Of a stretch of DNA of 64,000 nt, positions 10,412 to 20,122 are shown piece after piece (position 1 is the stretch's first letter; the number at the start of each line of letters is the position of its first letter). The notes beneath the pieces were generated by a model that had not been told where the DNA came from, did no database searches, and was given only the letters and a program-made list of their open reading frames with translations. Made by a program: the position numbers and the translations under genes. Source of the stretch: Drosophila persimilis (lineage: Eukaryota; Arthropoda; Insecta; Diptera; Drosophilidae); assembly GCF_003286085.1 (NCBI RefSeq), contig NW_020825401.1:62001-126000 (forward strand). Direction: 5' to 3'.

Positions 10412-12643
10412 TTATGCACCCCTCGTCCCGTATGTGACGGTGTCTAATGTGTAGACTTGAACCTCGGACTCGATACAATCTCGCCATAGGATGCACTGAT
10501 ACAAATTGTCGGGTGGAGACACTCGTACGCAGCGGTACATTTTACAAATGTCCCCAGTGAGAGCGACTGGATATGTTCGAAAGCGAATCAATATGTTAAA
10601 CAATGCAGGCTGAATAACAGGGCCTGTCATCATCACATCATTTAGAGAATATCCAGTTGATGTAGCTGCGGATTCATCGAAAACGACACGGAGTTTTGTC
10701 GTCGTACTGTCCTCCTTTAGGACACGGTGATGAGGCAAGAAATATTTGCAGAGGCTACGGGAATCAGGGTTGACTTGGTGCATATGATGCAAATCAATGT
10801 ACTCCCTCATAAAGGCGGAATACCGCTCCTTGAGTGTAGGATTACGCTCCAGTTTTCGCTCCAGACTGATGAACCGTCGATAAGCCTGAGCATAAGATTC
10901 TCCTAAACGATCAGTATTGTTATTTAGCGGCAGACGAACTGCATACTCCCCGGATAGCAACCGTGAAAGTTGGCTTACGAAATGTGCTTCACAATCGTCT
11001 TCTTCTTTGGTATTCAACCCAGCCTCCACACAATTCTCGACTTCCCAAAACATACGAAGAGTTTTATCCAACCTTGCTTCCATCTCAGCTATCGAATCTG
11101 GACAATTGTGCGTGGCCAAAAGCGCCGAGCTTGATACCTTCTGTCCACCGCCAGATACGATCAACCCAAGCCGGGTCTTCTGCAGAAGAGGCAGTCCATC
11201 GGTGAGTTTGATTTTCCCTACGCAGAGGAGATCATAAAAAACGCTCGCACCAATGAGAAGATCAACCCGTTGAGGATTGAAAAATGCAGGATCAGCGAGC
11301 TGAATGTTAGATGGAATACGCCAATCGGATACATTTACTGTCATACTTGGTTGAGAATCGGTAATCGTGGGGGCGATGAGAGCAGTAAGCGTAGTTGTGT
11401 AAGCAGAGGTGCGAGAATGCATACAAATGCTTATGGTGGATCCCTCAGTATAAACGCTGGTATCGCCCAGCCCAGACACAAGTGCAGACGATTGAGTTTT
11501 CCTAAGCTGAAGCTGCTGGGCGAACCTGGATGTGACGAGATGCAGCTGCGACCCTGAATCTAAGATGGCACGACAAGGAACTAAAACGCCAGACCGATTC
11601 TTCACGAGAACCACGGCTGTAGCCAGAAGCACGACATCAGAGTGAAGACCTTGGGCAGCAAGAGAGGTAGACGAAGGTAGAGACGAGCTGCTAGCAGAAT
11701 TTTGAGCAACGGAAAGAGTGTCCGGTTGAACGGCCAGATCGGGAGGAGTAATACCTGGGCAGCCTTGTGTTGTGGGCTGTATACTATCGAAGTGCAACAA
11801 ACTATGATGCCTACCGCCGCATACTCGACATTTTCCACTATTGCATGCGCGGGTCCGGTGTCCCGGTTTTAGGCAATTGGAGCATAGGGAAAGCTTCTTC
11901 ACTTCTTTGTGGCGCAGCAACGGTGAGAGATTTCCGAATATCTTGCACGAGTATATTCCATGGCCCGCTGAGTGGCAAAAGACGCATACAGACGGGTAGG
12001 CGGAAGAGTTGGAAACTACAAACGTTTTCTTAACCTGCGTATAGGAATGGTTTTTTCCCACCTGATCGCTACTAGCGTGTGTCGCTGTAGCATATTCCAA
12101 TCGCTCCATTTTCTGGCAGCGTTGCTGCAAGAATTCGAAGAATTCCTCTGCGGTAGGTATAGCATCCGACGATGTGTGTTCCTCCCATTTGGTTTGCGTC
12201 TTCGAATCCAACTTCTGCAGCATGATGTTGATGACCATTAATCCTGAGATCTCCTCAGCAGTTCCCAATGTCTGCAACGCTCGCATGTGTAAATTGACTG
12301 CATCCGAAAACTCCCGAAGCCTTTTAGCAGAAGTCGAGTCTACCCTCTTTAGCCCAAGAATCTTCTTGATGTGTGCCTGGAAAACAAGTCTTTTGTTATT
12401 AAAGCGTTTATTAAGTATATCCAGAGCCGCACGATAATTGGCACTGGAGAGCTCCAACGATCGAACCGAATCCAAAGCCGCATCAGCGAGGCAAGAGCGA
12501 AGGTGTTGGAATTTCTCGATGTCACTGAGATTTATATCCGCTTCAATCACCGATTTGAACATTGCCATAAAATCCGAGAACTCGACGTATCCACCAGAAA
12601 ACTTAGGCACCTTCAGCTCAGGAAGTCGCTGCTTGTGAGCCAT
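10412..12643 (-). CDS. gag-pol: BEL Gag-protease-RT (5' part), 743 codons, copy 2
   Basis: This is the longest open frame of the array. Residues 1-190 are a DUF1759-like Gag domain. Zinc-knuckle-like clusters sit at about 220-236 (CVFC...C) and 254-284 (CSNC..GH..C, CRVC..RHH). The aspartic protease carries DSGSQLHL at 362-369. RT begins near 640, with LRVVFDES at 651 and the first catalytic aspartate in ALTGDICKMY (residue 698). The frame ends at TAA where related RTs continue GAPFLA: here TYGTRGA is followed by a stop and then FLA. That stop is in all copies, so the founder was already defective. Copy 1 has an extra nonsense codon inside this frame. Confidence 0.87.
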   Translation of the reverse strand: MAHKQRLPELKVPKFSGGYVEFSDFMAMFKSVIEADINLSDIEKFQHLRSCLADAALDSVRSLELSSANYRAALDILNKRFNNKRLVFQAHIKKILGLKRVDSTSAKRLREFSDAVNLHMRALQTLGTAEEISGLMVINIMLQKLDSKTQTKWEEHTSSDAIPTAEEFFEFLQQRCQKMERLEYATATHASSDQVGKNHSYTQVKKTFVVSNSSAYPSVCVFCHSAGHGIYSCKIFGNLSPLLRHKEVKKLSLCSNCLKPGHRTRACNSGKCRVCGGRHHSLLHFDSIQPTTQGCPGITPPDLAVQPDTLSVAQNSASSSSLPSSTSLAAQGLHSDVVLLATAVVLVKNRSGVLVPCRAILDSGSQLHLVTSRFAQQLQLRKTQSSALVSGLGDTSVYTEGSTISICMHSRTSAYTTTLTALIAPTITDSQPSMTVNVSDWRIPSNIQLADPAFFNPQRVDLLIGASVFYDLLCVGKIKLTDGLPLLQKTRLGLIVSGGGQKVSSSALLATHNCPDSIAEMEARLDKTLRMFWEVENCVEAGLNTKEEDDCEAHFVSQLSRLLSGEYAVRLPLNNNTDRLGESYAQAYRRFISLERKLERNPTLKERYSAFMREYIDLHHMHQVNPDSRSLCKYFLPHHRVLKEDSTTTKLRVVFDESAATSTGYSLNDVMMTGPVIQPALFNILIRFRTYPVALTGDICKMYRCVRVSPPDNLYQCILWRDCIESEVQVYTLDTVTYGTRGA

Positions 12644-12708
12644 GATGATGGTACTATGTCCGGAATGGCTTGGCAGAGTCGTAGAATGGGCAGCGGCGTG
12701 TGACTGGC

Positions 12709-13029
12709 TTACTTCAACAGCAGCAACTCAGCTTTCAACGATATGAAAAGAGTATCGAAGATTTCGCGCAGCTCACTCCCAATCTCGTTTTGATCGAGAG
12801 CCTCCAATTCATTATGGGCCTTATTAAATTCCTCTTGAATTTCTGCCAACATATCAAGGCGCACCTCGACTTCCGCGGCGGTCAGCTTATCGATTTTATT
12901 CCCCGCAAAGGATTCGCCAAGCCTGTGCAATCGATCATATAATGACTGACATTTACGCTTATACAGACTCAGTCTGGAATCAGCTACCACAATATTTCCG
13001 CCCGCGCCTGTATTCGGATCGTTGTCCAT
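12709..13029 (-). pseudogene. gag: BEL gag N-terminal frame, copy 2
   Basis: The ATG at 13027-13029 opens MDNDPNTGAGG and the frame closes at 12709. The sequence right before the closing stop can be read in the next frame (about 12760 to 12644) without stops and joins the main gag frame at 12643. BEL Gag is normally one frame, so I interpret this as a one-base indel fixed in the founder. I see no slippery heptamer supporting programmed frameshifting. Confidence 0.7.
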
Positions 13030-13351
13030 GTTAACCGTTGTGCAATTCGACACAACAACGGAAAATGAAATACCGCTTAAGCGACGATGTATAGACGCGA
13101 GAGCGAGAATGCAAGACACGAAAAGTCAAGAACCGCGGCTGCAGCTGCGCAGAGAATGAGAGATTCGACTCTTAAAGTACCGGAATTTGTCTATAAATAT
13201 TCCAGCCGCACTCTCACTGAATTTGCACTTTAAACTGTTTTTCAACATGCACCCAAATGTATTTGTTGGTAATTAAACTACCCAACAACAAAATATTGTA
13301 TAAATAATAAGTGTTTTAACGGAACGCGATTAAGCAATGGTTTTGTATCAC

Positions 13352-13364
13352 GTCGGGGTCACCA
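13352..13364 (-). other. Primer binding site of BEL array, copy 2
   Basis: The minus strand again reads TGGTGACCCCGAC next to the LTR end, exactly 5992 bp from the site of copy 1. Confidence 0.7.
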
Positions 13365-13365
13365 A

Positions 13366-13714
13366 TGTTTGAGATGCCAAGCTTTTTTGGCACCTATGTG
13401 TTTCAAAAATGAAAAGAGATTTTGGGTTAAACTTTATAATTCGTATTTAATCTTGGTGGCTTAGCGGAAGCCGATTGCTTGCTATTGCCAGATAAAATTT
13501 ATGCGAGATCGATATGCAACCAATGCGCAGAGGGGTTAGCATAGAACTAAACTATAGACGACGGCGTTAGATCAAAGTGATTGCCGAAGTGGCGGCAGCA
13601 GATCAAAGTAGTTGCCGAAGTGGCGGCGGCAGAGAGCCCCTTTAGCGGGAGAGCGCAGCAGCTCTGCAGAACGTCAACGCTTGCAAAACATAGGCGGCTC
13701 ACTCTTCTCAGACA
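13366..13714 (-). repeat. BEL array shared LTR 3 (349 bp)
   Basis: This is the third shared LTR, 5992 bp from LTR 2 and of identical length. It is the 5' LTR of copy 2 and the 3' LTR of the damaged copy 3. Confidence 0.88.
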
Positions 13715-13748
13715 ATAACAATTACAATGCTTAAATTTACTTCCTAAT

Positions 13749-15285
13749 TCATTCTTCGGCGGCTGGCCCGAACATACTCCCCCCGTTGGGAGCTAGTCTC
13801 TCAACAGATTCCTTAAGGGGCAGTAAACATAGCCGAGTGACGGCCCTCCTGATGTTTCCTGAGGATGTCTTCAGGTCAGCGACGTGACACACTCCGTCCT
13901 TGCCCAAAACGACATCGACCACTCTAGCCAGTGGCCAAAGCATTGGAGGAAGCTTTTCGTCCTTCACCAGAACGAGGTCGGAGAGCGAGGTGGGATGAAA
14001 CGCCAGTCGATCGAGTCAGCCAAGCAGGATTCGTGGACCTCCTTCATATGCGGTTCGCTCAGACAAAGCTTCTTTAGCTCCAGAAGCTCGTTCTTGACCC
14101 CAACGAAGTTTGTCGCATTGTCCGACCAAATTTGACTTGCTCTTCCTCGAGGGGAAGTAAAACGCTTTAGGGCGCTTAGAAACGATGCGGTGGTCAATCC
14201 TTTACTAAGCTCCATGTGTATAGCCTTAGAAGTGAAGCAGATGAATACGCTAATGCAGCACTTGATCGGAGGCCTCGTGCGGATTTCTGATCGGTCGAAA
14301 AGAGGTCCACAGTAATCTACTCCAGTGACTTCAAAAGCTCGAGATCCTTCCAAACGTTCCTTAGGTAGGTCTCCCATGATGTGTTCAACCATGCGCGGCC
14401 TAGTCCTGAAGCATCTCACACATCTGCTGACGACCCTTGACACTGCCTTAACACCTCCAATGGGCCAATATTCCAGCCGAATTTTGGATAGCAAGGCGCG
14501 AGGTCCGGCATGGAGGTTTCTTTCATGATAATATCTTATCAGCGCAAAGGTAATGGAATGTCCCTTTGGCAGAATGAGCGGGTGCTGAGCGTCAAATCCT
14601 AGCGATGAGTTGCCAAGACGACCTCCAACTCTAAGTAGTCCAGAATGATCGATGAACGGGTTGAGCGAACTAATATAACTGGATTTCATGACTTGACCAT
14701 TGCGCCGAATCTCCTTTATGTCCATCCACAAATTTGCCAGCTGAATGTGTCGAATTAGAAGATGCGTTCCTTGCCGAATATCAGAAACGGTGAGTCCTGG
14801 ATGGGCGGATGGGCATCTGGAAGACGATGTATAAATTTATGCAGGTGGGCGAATGTGCGCTGCATGCGAAAGAATGAATTCGCAAATTTGCATCCGGACG
14901 TGAGATCGGCATGTGGAGACGTGATTAGCAATCCTCTCTTGCGAAGCTCCAAAGTTGCTATGTTGTTAGATGGAGATACAGGCCACTTATCCTTGGAGCC
15001 TAGCAAAAAGGATGGGCCGTGAAACCATAGCTCTGACTGGATAAGATGGTTGGGAAGCGAGCCTCTCGAGAGAATATCAGCAGGATTTAAAGATGTGGGA
15101 ACATAGCGCCATTCCATGGCTGCCGACAACTCCTGAATTGATGCCACTCGATTTGCCACGAAAACTTGAAATTTAGCTGGCTCGTCCCTAATCCAAGATA
15201 ATGCTGTTGACGAATCCGACCAGCAATAGAACCGACCTGTAAAGACTCCCATGTCCTTTACATTCTGCATGATTTTCGCAAGCAA
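13749..15285 (-). pseudogene. pol: BEL integrase/RNase H remnant, copy 3
   Basis: Three open pieces remain: the integrase C-terminal tail (13749-13967), the zinc-binding region and catalytic core as far as PPRSP (13964-14731), and the RNase H end (14755-15285). The 385-bp deletion at 13980/13981 removes the last catalytic Glu (GGLWE) and the region after it, with a two-base CG match at the junction. A filler at about 14803 breaks the frame again. The remnant cannot encode a working integrase. Confidence 0.82.
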
Positions 15286-15407
15286 CTAGTCTCAACTTAA
15301 TTCCGGCTTAGGAATCGATAAAGTCTTTAGTGGCGCCACTCGCGACTTTGAGCACAAAACGTGGCTTGAAGACTGGGCTTCCCTGGACACGACATATAAG
15401 CAAGCGC

Positions 15408-15413
15408 GTATAT
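15408..15413. repeat. Target site duplication, left (GTATAT)
   Basis: GTATAT occurs here and again at 16861-16866, flanking the CR1 insertion. The undisturbed BEL copies have it once (CGTATATGATT). This proves insertion into an existing array unit. Confidence 0.75.
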
Positions 15414-16860
15414 ATATTGGACGTTGACATGCAATGACTGCATCTAACAAGAGGCGATGCAATTACTGCACCGTCAAGTGGCCCGTGTGACACCAGCAGA
15501 AGGCTGTTACGCGCGGATCCCAGGCAAAACGCAGCCCTCCTCCCGCCCAACCGACCGAGGGGCGCTGCCGCATGACGCGCGGTGCGTAGCCGAACCAAAC
15601 GCGAGCATGCAAGAAAGATAGATATTAGACTAACCTTCGAGGAAAATTAGCACTAAACTTATTAAGAAATTAAGCATGCAATAAAATACAAAATACAAAT
15701 ACCACTACAATTACTAATTACTAGAAAGGTGTGTAATGATTAGTAATTTAATAAGAGGAAGAGAATTAGTGGAGGATATAATATGGTAGAGGGAATTATA
15801 GTCCGAGCATAAGACCCTAAACGGTTCATGCAAGGAATAATTCGATCTACAAAGTGGAAGGAACAACGGTATAAAGTTTCTAGTCAGTCTAATAGGAATC
15901 GTGAAGTTTATGCGGCTCAACAGATCAGGGCTGTCTATGTCACCCCTGATCAAGTTGTGCATAAATATCACACCAAGCATTTTTCTACGGTTAACTAAGG
16001 ATGGGAGGTTTACTAATAATAGTCTACTAGAGTAAGATGGGAGTCTTACACCCGCATCCCAGTTAAGGCCCCGCAGAGCAAAGAGTAAAAAGTTTTTCTG
16101 TACTGATTCTATACGGTCCTGGTGTACTTTGTACTGAGGGCACCATACACAGGAGCCGTATTCTAAGATCGGACGAACAAGCGAGGTATAGAGAGTCTTT
16201 GTTATATAGGGGTCGTCAAATTCCTTTGACCACCTCTTTATAAACCCAAGCACGCCCATGGCCTTATTTACCATGGTAGAAATGTGTTCGGAAAACTTTA
16301 ACTTGGGATCTAACATAACACCCAGATCATCCACCAGGGTAATTCTCTCAAGAGAACCCCCAAATAGGGTGTAGGGAGCCAACAAAGGGTTAGAACGATG
16401 AAATGTCATAACTTTGCATTTCGAGGCATTAAGGTGTAACAAGTTTGCACAACACCATGACTGAAAGCTATTGAGATCGGATTGCAAGCGAGAATGAAAT
16501 GAAATGTCCTTGTACTGGACACAGAGTTTAACATCATCCGCATACATAAGTACTCGAGAGTATGTTATTACTGAAGGCAAGTCATTAATAAAGAGTGTGA
16601 AGAGTAAGGGGCCTAGATGGCTGCCCTGTGGTACTCCCGAAGAAACCTTTACTGGTAAAGAGAGGGAGTTTTTGAAGAGGACTCTTTGAGACCTAGAACA
16701 AAGATAGCTAGAAATCCATCTCAGGAGGTTGGGCGGAAACCCTAAAAGGTCAAGTTTATGTGCTAAAAGGGAATGGTTTACAGAGTCGAATGCTTTACTA
16801 AAGTCGGTGTAAATAACATCCGTCTGTAAGTTACCTTGAAAGCCTTTAATAATGAAAGAG
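15414..16860 (-). mobile_element. CR1-clade LINE family A, copy 1, 5'-truncated
   Basis: This is a 1447-bp insertion in BEL copy 3, absent from copies 1 and 2 and flanked by the 6-bp duplication GTATAT. On the minus strand it begins inside the reverse transcriptase region and ends with the family's 3' untranslated sequence (GCATGTCAACGTCC and a short AT tail). Such 5' truncation is the usual outcome of target-primed reverse transcription. The same 3' end is seen in family A copies near 28.9 and 34.1 kb. Confidence 0.85.
15714..16860 (-). pseudogene. CR1 family A ORF2: reverse transcriptase C-terminal half
   Basis: The frame is open from the truncation point (SFIIKGFQGNLQTDV) to a stop at 15714-15716. 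RT motifs are clear: TDFSKAFDSVNH (first catalytic aspartate), SSGVPQGSHLGPLLF, then YADDVKLCVQ with the two catalytic aspartates. The protein ends near THLSSN. This part looks undamaged but lacks the endonuclease and the first part of RT. An apparent in-frame extension into flanking BEL sequence (to 17024) is an accident of the insertion. The assignment to the CR1 clade is from motif style and from the PHD-type ORF1 of its relatives. Confidence 0.82.
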
Positions 16861-17485
16861 GTATATGATTCTAAGCTGGCATCACAGAATCCGTGAACTT
16901 CTTTAGCTACACTAGAACGAAGAACGAAGCGAGGAAATGAGATCCGAGAAATGCTTGCCAAACTTTTTCTCAAGTCCATCCAAGTTGAATGCAACGCTGA
17001 GGGTAGGCTTTCATCCCAATCCAAATTTTCTCTGCAAAGCTGCTGAAGGAAGATTTTTCACCTGACAATGACTGGATTTATCAATCCAAGAGGGTCGTAG
17101 AAACGCGCAATCGTAGATAAAACCGACCGCTTTGAGGGCTTTGAGTTTGTGTTCAGTGCGGACCAGGCAAAAGCAGCGGGTCCCCCGCTAGGCCGAGAGT
17201 TTTGGCTATGTCGCTTCCATCATGAAACTTTAGGAACTTCTCTATGTCATCTTCAGGGGTTCCCTCAAGTGCTTCCTGGTGACTGGAGCACCATTTCCTA
17301 AGTTTAAAATTACCACGGGACAGTAAAGCTGATGTTTGGTGCATCTTGTCCATGACCTGTGCGACCGAATTTCCGCCCGAAATAAGATCATCCACGTTAA
17401 ACTCCTGACGCAGAGAAGCTGAGCCAAGAGGGTAGGACTCACCCTCGTCGATGGCCAGCTGGTGCATTGCGCGGACCGCTAAAAA
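16861..17485 (-). pseudogene. pol: BEL RT/connection remnant, copy 3
   Basis: This sequence matches 9787-10411 of copy 2 and includes the RT VDD motif (17153-17467) and the connection region with the shared TGA. It keeps a Gly codon in KTLGLAG where copies 1 and 2 have Cys, so this copy is not simply derived from them. Confidence 0.8.
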
Positions 17486-17885
17486 TTATGCACCCCTCGT
17501 CCCGTATGTGACGGTGTCTAATGTGAAGACTTGAACCTCGGACTCGATACAATCTCGCCATAGGATGCACTGATACAAATTGTCGGGTGGAGACACTCGT
17601 ACGCTGCGGTACATTTTACAAATGTCCCCAGTGAGATTGACTGGAAAGCGAATCAATATGTTAAACAATGCAGGCTAAATAACAGGGTTTGTCATCATCA
17701 CATCAGTTAGAGAATATATCCACTGGGATGTAGCTGCGGATCCGTCGAAAACGGCACGGAGCTTTGTCGTCCTCCTGTCCTCCTTTAGGACACAGTGATG
17801 AGGCAAGAAATATTTGCAGACGCTACGAGAATCAGGGTTGTCTTGGTGCATATAATGCAACTCAATGTAGTCCTGCATATTTTCT
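17486..17885 (-). pseudogene. pol: BEL RT 5' part, divergent edge of copy 3
   Basis: The shared TAA (17486-17488) is present, followed upstream by TGDICKMYRSVRVSPP. Divergence from copies 1-2 rises sharply: several substitutions, and a small deletion in the FRTYPVALTGD segment. The RT N-terminal motifs (HYMHQDNPDSR and FLPHHCVLKED) are recognisable up to about 17885. Confidence 0.75.
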
Positions 17886-18252
17886 TCCGGACGTGAGATC
17901 GGCATTTGAAGAAGTAATAATAGCTCTGACTGGATAAAATGGTTGGGAAGCGAGAGAATATCAGCAGGATTTAAAGATGTGGGAACATAGCGCCATTCCA
18001 TGGCTTCCGTGAACTCCTGAATTGATGCCACTCGATTTTCCACGAAAACTTGAAATTTGGCTGGCTCGTCCCTAATCCAAGATAATACTGTTGACAAATC
18101 CGACCAACAATAAAACTGACCTGTAAATATTCCCATATCTTTTACATTCTGCATAATTTTTGCAAGCAACCCATTTGCTTAATTCCACTTAATTCCAGCT
18201 TAGGAATCGGGAAGGGCACCACTCGCTACTTTAAGCACAAAACTTGGCTTCT
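17886..18252 (-). pseudogene. pol: BEL unit 4 fragment (RNase H region)
   Basis: At about 17886 the sequence jumps from mid-RT to the RNase H region, equivalent to copy 2 positions 9271-9750, with an internal gap. WSDLSTVLSWI and NPADILS are readable. In an array this junction is what a deletion of about 4.4 kb between copy 3 and a fourth unit would leave. It is clearly divergent from the inner units. Confidence 0.7.
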
Positions 18253-18520
18253 ATGCTAAATAATAAATGCTTGGCGAAACTCTGAGATATACGTTTTATA
18301 GTGATATCTAACAGAAGTGCGAATACCAAATTTGGTTACTCTAGCCTTAATAGTCTCTGAGATTTGTGGTTGCCCCAGATTTTCGTCCTTTACGGGTGCG
18401 GAAGCGGGTGTGGCGAAATTTTGAGACCAAACGGTCAAGGTCCGATATCACATGAGTGTGGATTGCTCTAGCTCTTATAGTCTCTGAGATCCTTGAACTC
18501 ACATTTTTCAATTGGCAAAT
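18253..18520 (-). mobile_element. DINE-1/INE-1 internal fragment
   Basis: The reverse complement resembles 53600-53830 of the nearly complete DINE-1: CTCAGAGACTATTAAGGCTA, then an ACCAAATTTGGT-type stretch, then ACGTATATCTCA. No ends are present. 18520-18720 is AT-rich sequence with weak resemblance to the same family and nothing else that I can name. Confidence 0.6.
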
Positions 18521-18727
18521 CCGACCATGAAACCTGTGTGTTAGAAAGAGACAGAGCGAGAAAGAATGAAATTGTTTTCTTGATTCTGGCTATAATAATT
18601 ATACGATCTGGTTCAGATTTTGCACTCTAGAAGATATAGTCATCTTCTACGATTCTGTGTTTCGGGGCCTGTGGAGGGAACAATTGGGTGAAGCCAACCA
18701 GTGAAACGCTTATCAAACCCTACTCAC

Positions 18728-18949
18728 ATCAAATGGCGTGGTGTTCGCTAGCACTGGATTCATCTCGGTAGTTACTTCTCCATTAGCTTCGGCATCGCCT
18801 TCATCCTCGGCCAGGCTGCCCACGTCCAGTGTTAGCGCCGATCCCTCCCTGGTGTCGCCCTTGGCCGAGTAGATGCTGACGCAGTAGTAGATCAGGAAGA
18901 GCAGACCCATGTTCCACATACGGGCGCGACGGGACCGGCGACGTACGAT
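18728..18949 (-). CDS. Candidate host gene exon with membrane/signal segment
   Basis: This is a 222-bp (74-codon, phase-0) open segment bounded on the minus strand by a good splice acceptor (CCTCCGTTTCCGCACACAG) and a consensus donor (GAT|GTGAGT). The peptide starts with an arginine-rich stretch (IVRRRSRRAR), then a hydrophobic segment (MWNMGLLFLIYYCVSIYS), then an acidic, Asp/Glu-rich tail. GC-rich third positions differ from the transposons around it. It could be an internal exon placing a transmembrane anchor, or a first exon with a signal peptide starting at the ATG ending at 18919. I do not recognise the gene. No second exon is visible within the transposon-filled flanks, so it may be a long-intron gene or a stranded fragment. 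Confidence 0.45.
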
Positions 18950-18959
18950 CTGTGTGCGG

Positions 18960-19600
18960 AAACGGAGGCTACGGATTAGAACCCTTCAGCCAAAGACAAT
19001 GGGGCCCACCCTACAGGAACATACGAATGCTAGGAAAGTGCGGCTTATGTACGCGACGTTGCAGCGCCTAGAGGCGTCAGCCCTGAGTATATAGAAACAG
19101 AAGTACCTACTCATTCAGACCTACGAGTCTACGAGTGTGTGTACCTAAAGGGCAATTCGCAGCTCGTCTCGGATAAAATGGCAAGCTTATAAGGTTTATT
19201 GCCACCGACTTTGCTTGGCTTTGTGGTACTGTGCCGGCTTGTGTCTGGGGGCCTGGCAGTGGAAATTGGATACCCGGCCTGAACTGCAGCCGTCTATCCC
19301 AAATGTAAATGCAAGCAAAAGAGAAAAACACAACAACGACATCAATTTGCTGCGAGTGTAGTGATACCCTGGATGAAAACAGGCTCCTTTCATGGTTGAG
19401 AGCAATGTTCTTACTACTGAATGGCACAAGAGAAACGTAGCACCAGCCAAAGACTTTCCAGACACTGTGACGGCGCTTCGGCCGGGGTATGCTCGTCGCG
19501 CCGGGTTCCACAGAAATTTGTTTGATCTCTGGGTGTGGTAGCTGAAAGAGAGTCTCGTGGTTCAAGAATAAGGCGGGGCTTGAGCGGTAATAAAAGAGAT
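18960..19600. other. Unassigned sequence
   Basis: This is about 640 bp of moderately complex sequence without a convincing gene, repeat or transposon end. It could be intron or upstream sequence of the exon candidate at 18728-18949. Short open frames on the minus strand (19107-19565) have no recognisable domain. Confidence 0.4.
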
Positions 19601-19787
19601 AGAGTTATTTTATTGTTCTTAAAAAGGTAAAAAGTTTGGTAGGTGCGCGGGTTTTTTTCTTCTGGCTCTTCCTTCGGGGTCGGATGCTGGGGTCGTCCTT
19701 CGGGTGGGCCGCACGTGGCGGATGGTTGCGTGCGGGTCCTGGTAGTCTTCTGGTCGGTGTCGGTTGAGGGCGCGGAGGTCTAATGCG

Positions 19788-20122
19788 CTCCGAGGAGAAG
19801 AATGTTGCGGGGGGTAAATGCGCTCCGCGGAGAAATAATGTTGCGGAGGGTAAATGCACTCCGAGGAGAAAGAATGTTGCGGAGGGTAAATGCGCTCCGA
19901 GGAGAAATAATGTTCCGGAGGGTACATGCGCTCCGAGGAGAAATAATGTTGCGGAGGGTAAATGCGCTCCGAGGAGAAATAATGTTGTGGAGGGTAAATG
20001 CGCTCCGAGGAGAAATAATGTTGCGGAGGGTAAATGCGCTCCGAGGAGAAATAATGTTGCGGAGGGTAACTGCGCTCCGAGGAGAAATAATGTTGCGGAT
20101 GGTAAATGCGCTCCGAGGAGAA
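19788..20122. repeat. 36-bp minisatellite, about nine copies
   Basis: The unit CTCCGAGGAGAAATAATGTT plus 16 further bases (GCGGAGGGTAAATGCG) repeats head to tail with period 36; the first unit is 35. Units differ at scattered bases. Because 36 is a multiple of three and the unit lacks stops in several frames, long open frames appear on both strands (a 12-residue repeat such as SSERIYPPQHYF). They look like by-products of the repeat. The GC-rich flank 19620-19787 is unassigned. Confidence 0.9.

Larger units (their letters stand above)
7374..13714 (-). mobile_element. BEL/Pao LTR retrotransposon, tandem copy 2
   Basis: This is the second complete unit, with 5' LTR 13366-13714, internal region 7723-13365 and 3' LTR 7374-7722. 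It is the best preserved copy: gag through early RT is a single 743-codon frame. It shares its inactivating lesions with copy 1: a gag frame break near 12715-12765, TAA at 10412-10414, a frame break near 10100-10130, TGA at 9984-9986, a frame break near 9740-9800, TGA at 9671-9673 and TAG at 9665-9667. Confidence 0.9.
13366..17885 (-). mobile_element. BEL/Pao tandem copy 3, edge-damaged
   Basis: This copy keeps its 3' LTR and part of pol. It has lost 385 bp of integrase sequence after position 13980 (equivalent to 7989-8373 of copy 2). It carries a small 14-bp filler-type insertion near 14803 and a CR1 insertion at 15414-16860. Upstream of about 17520 it becomes visibly more divergent from copies 1 and 2, and it ends in mid-RT near 17885, where a deletion joins it to unit 4. 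Gag, primer site and 5' LTR are missing. Confidence 0.82.

Noticed and set aside
12709..12765. Programmed frameshift between the two gag frames
   Set aside because: No slippery heptamer or pseudoknot-like sequence seen, and BEL Gag is usually one frame. A fixed indel is simpler, given the many other lesions.
15714..17024. A 436-codon open frame joining RNase H-like and LINE RT sequence, apparently a fusion protein
   Set aside because: The fusion follows from a LINE inserting in frame into BEL copy 3, shown by GTATAT target duplications and by the uninterrupted copies 1 and 2.
19788..20122. CRISPR-like array
   Set aside because: Units are contiguous with no unique spacers, and the genome is eukaryotic. 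It is a minisatellite.
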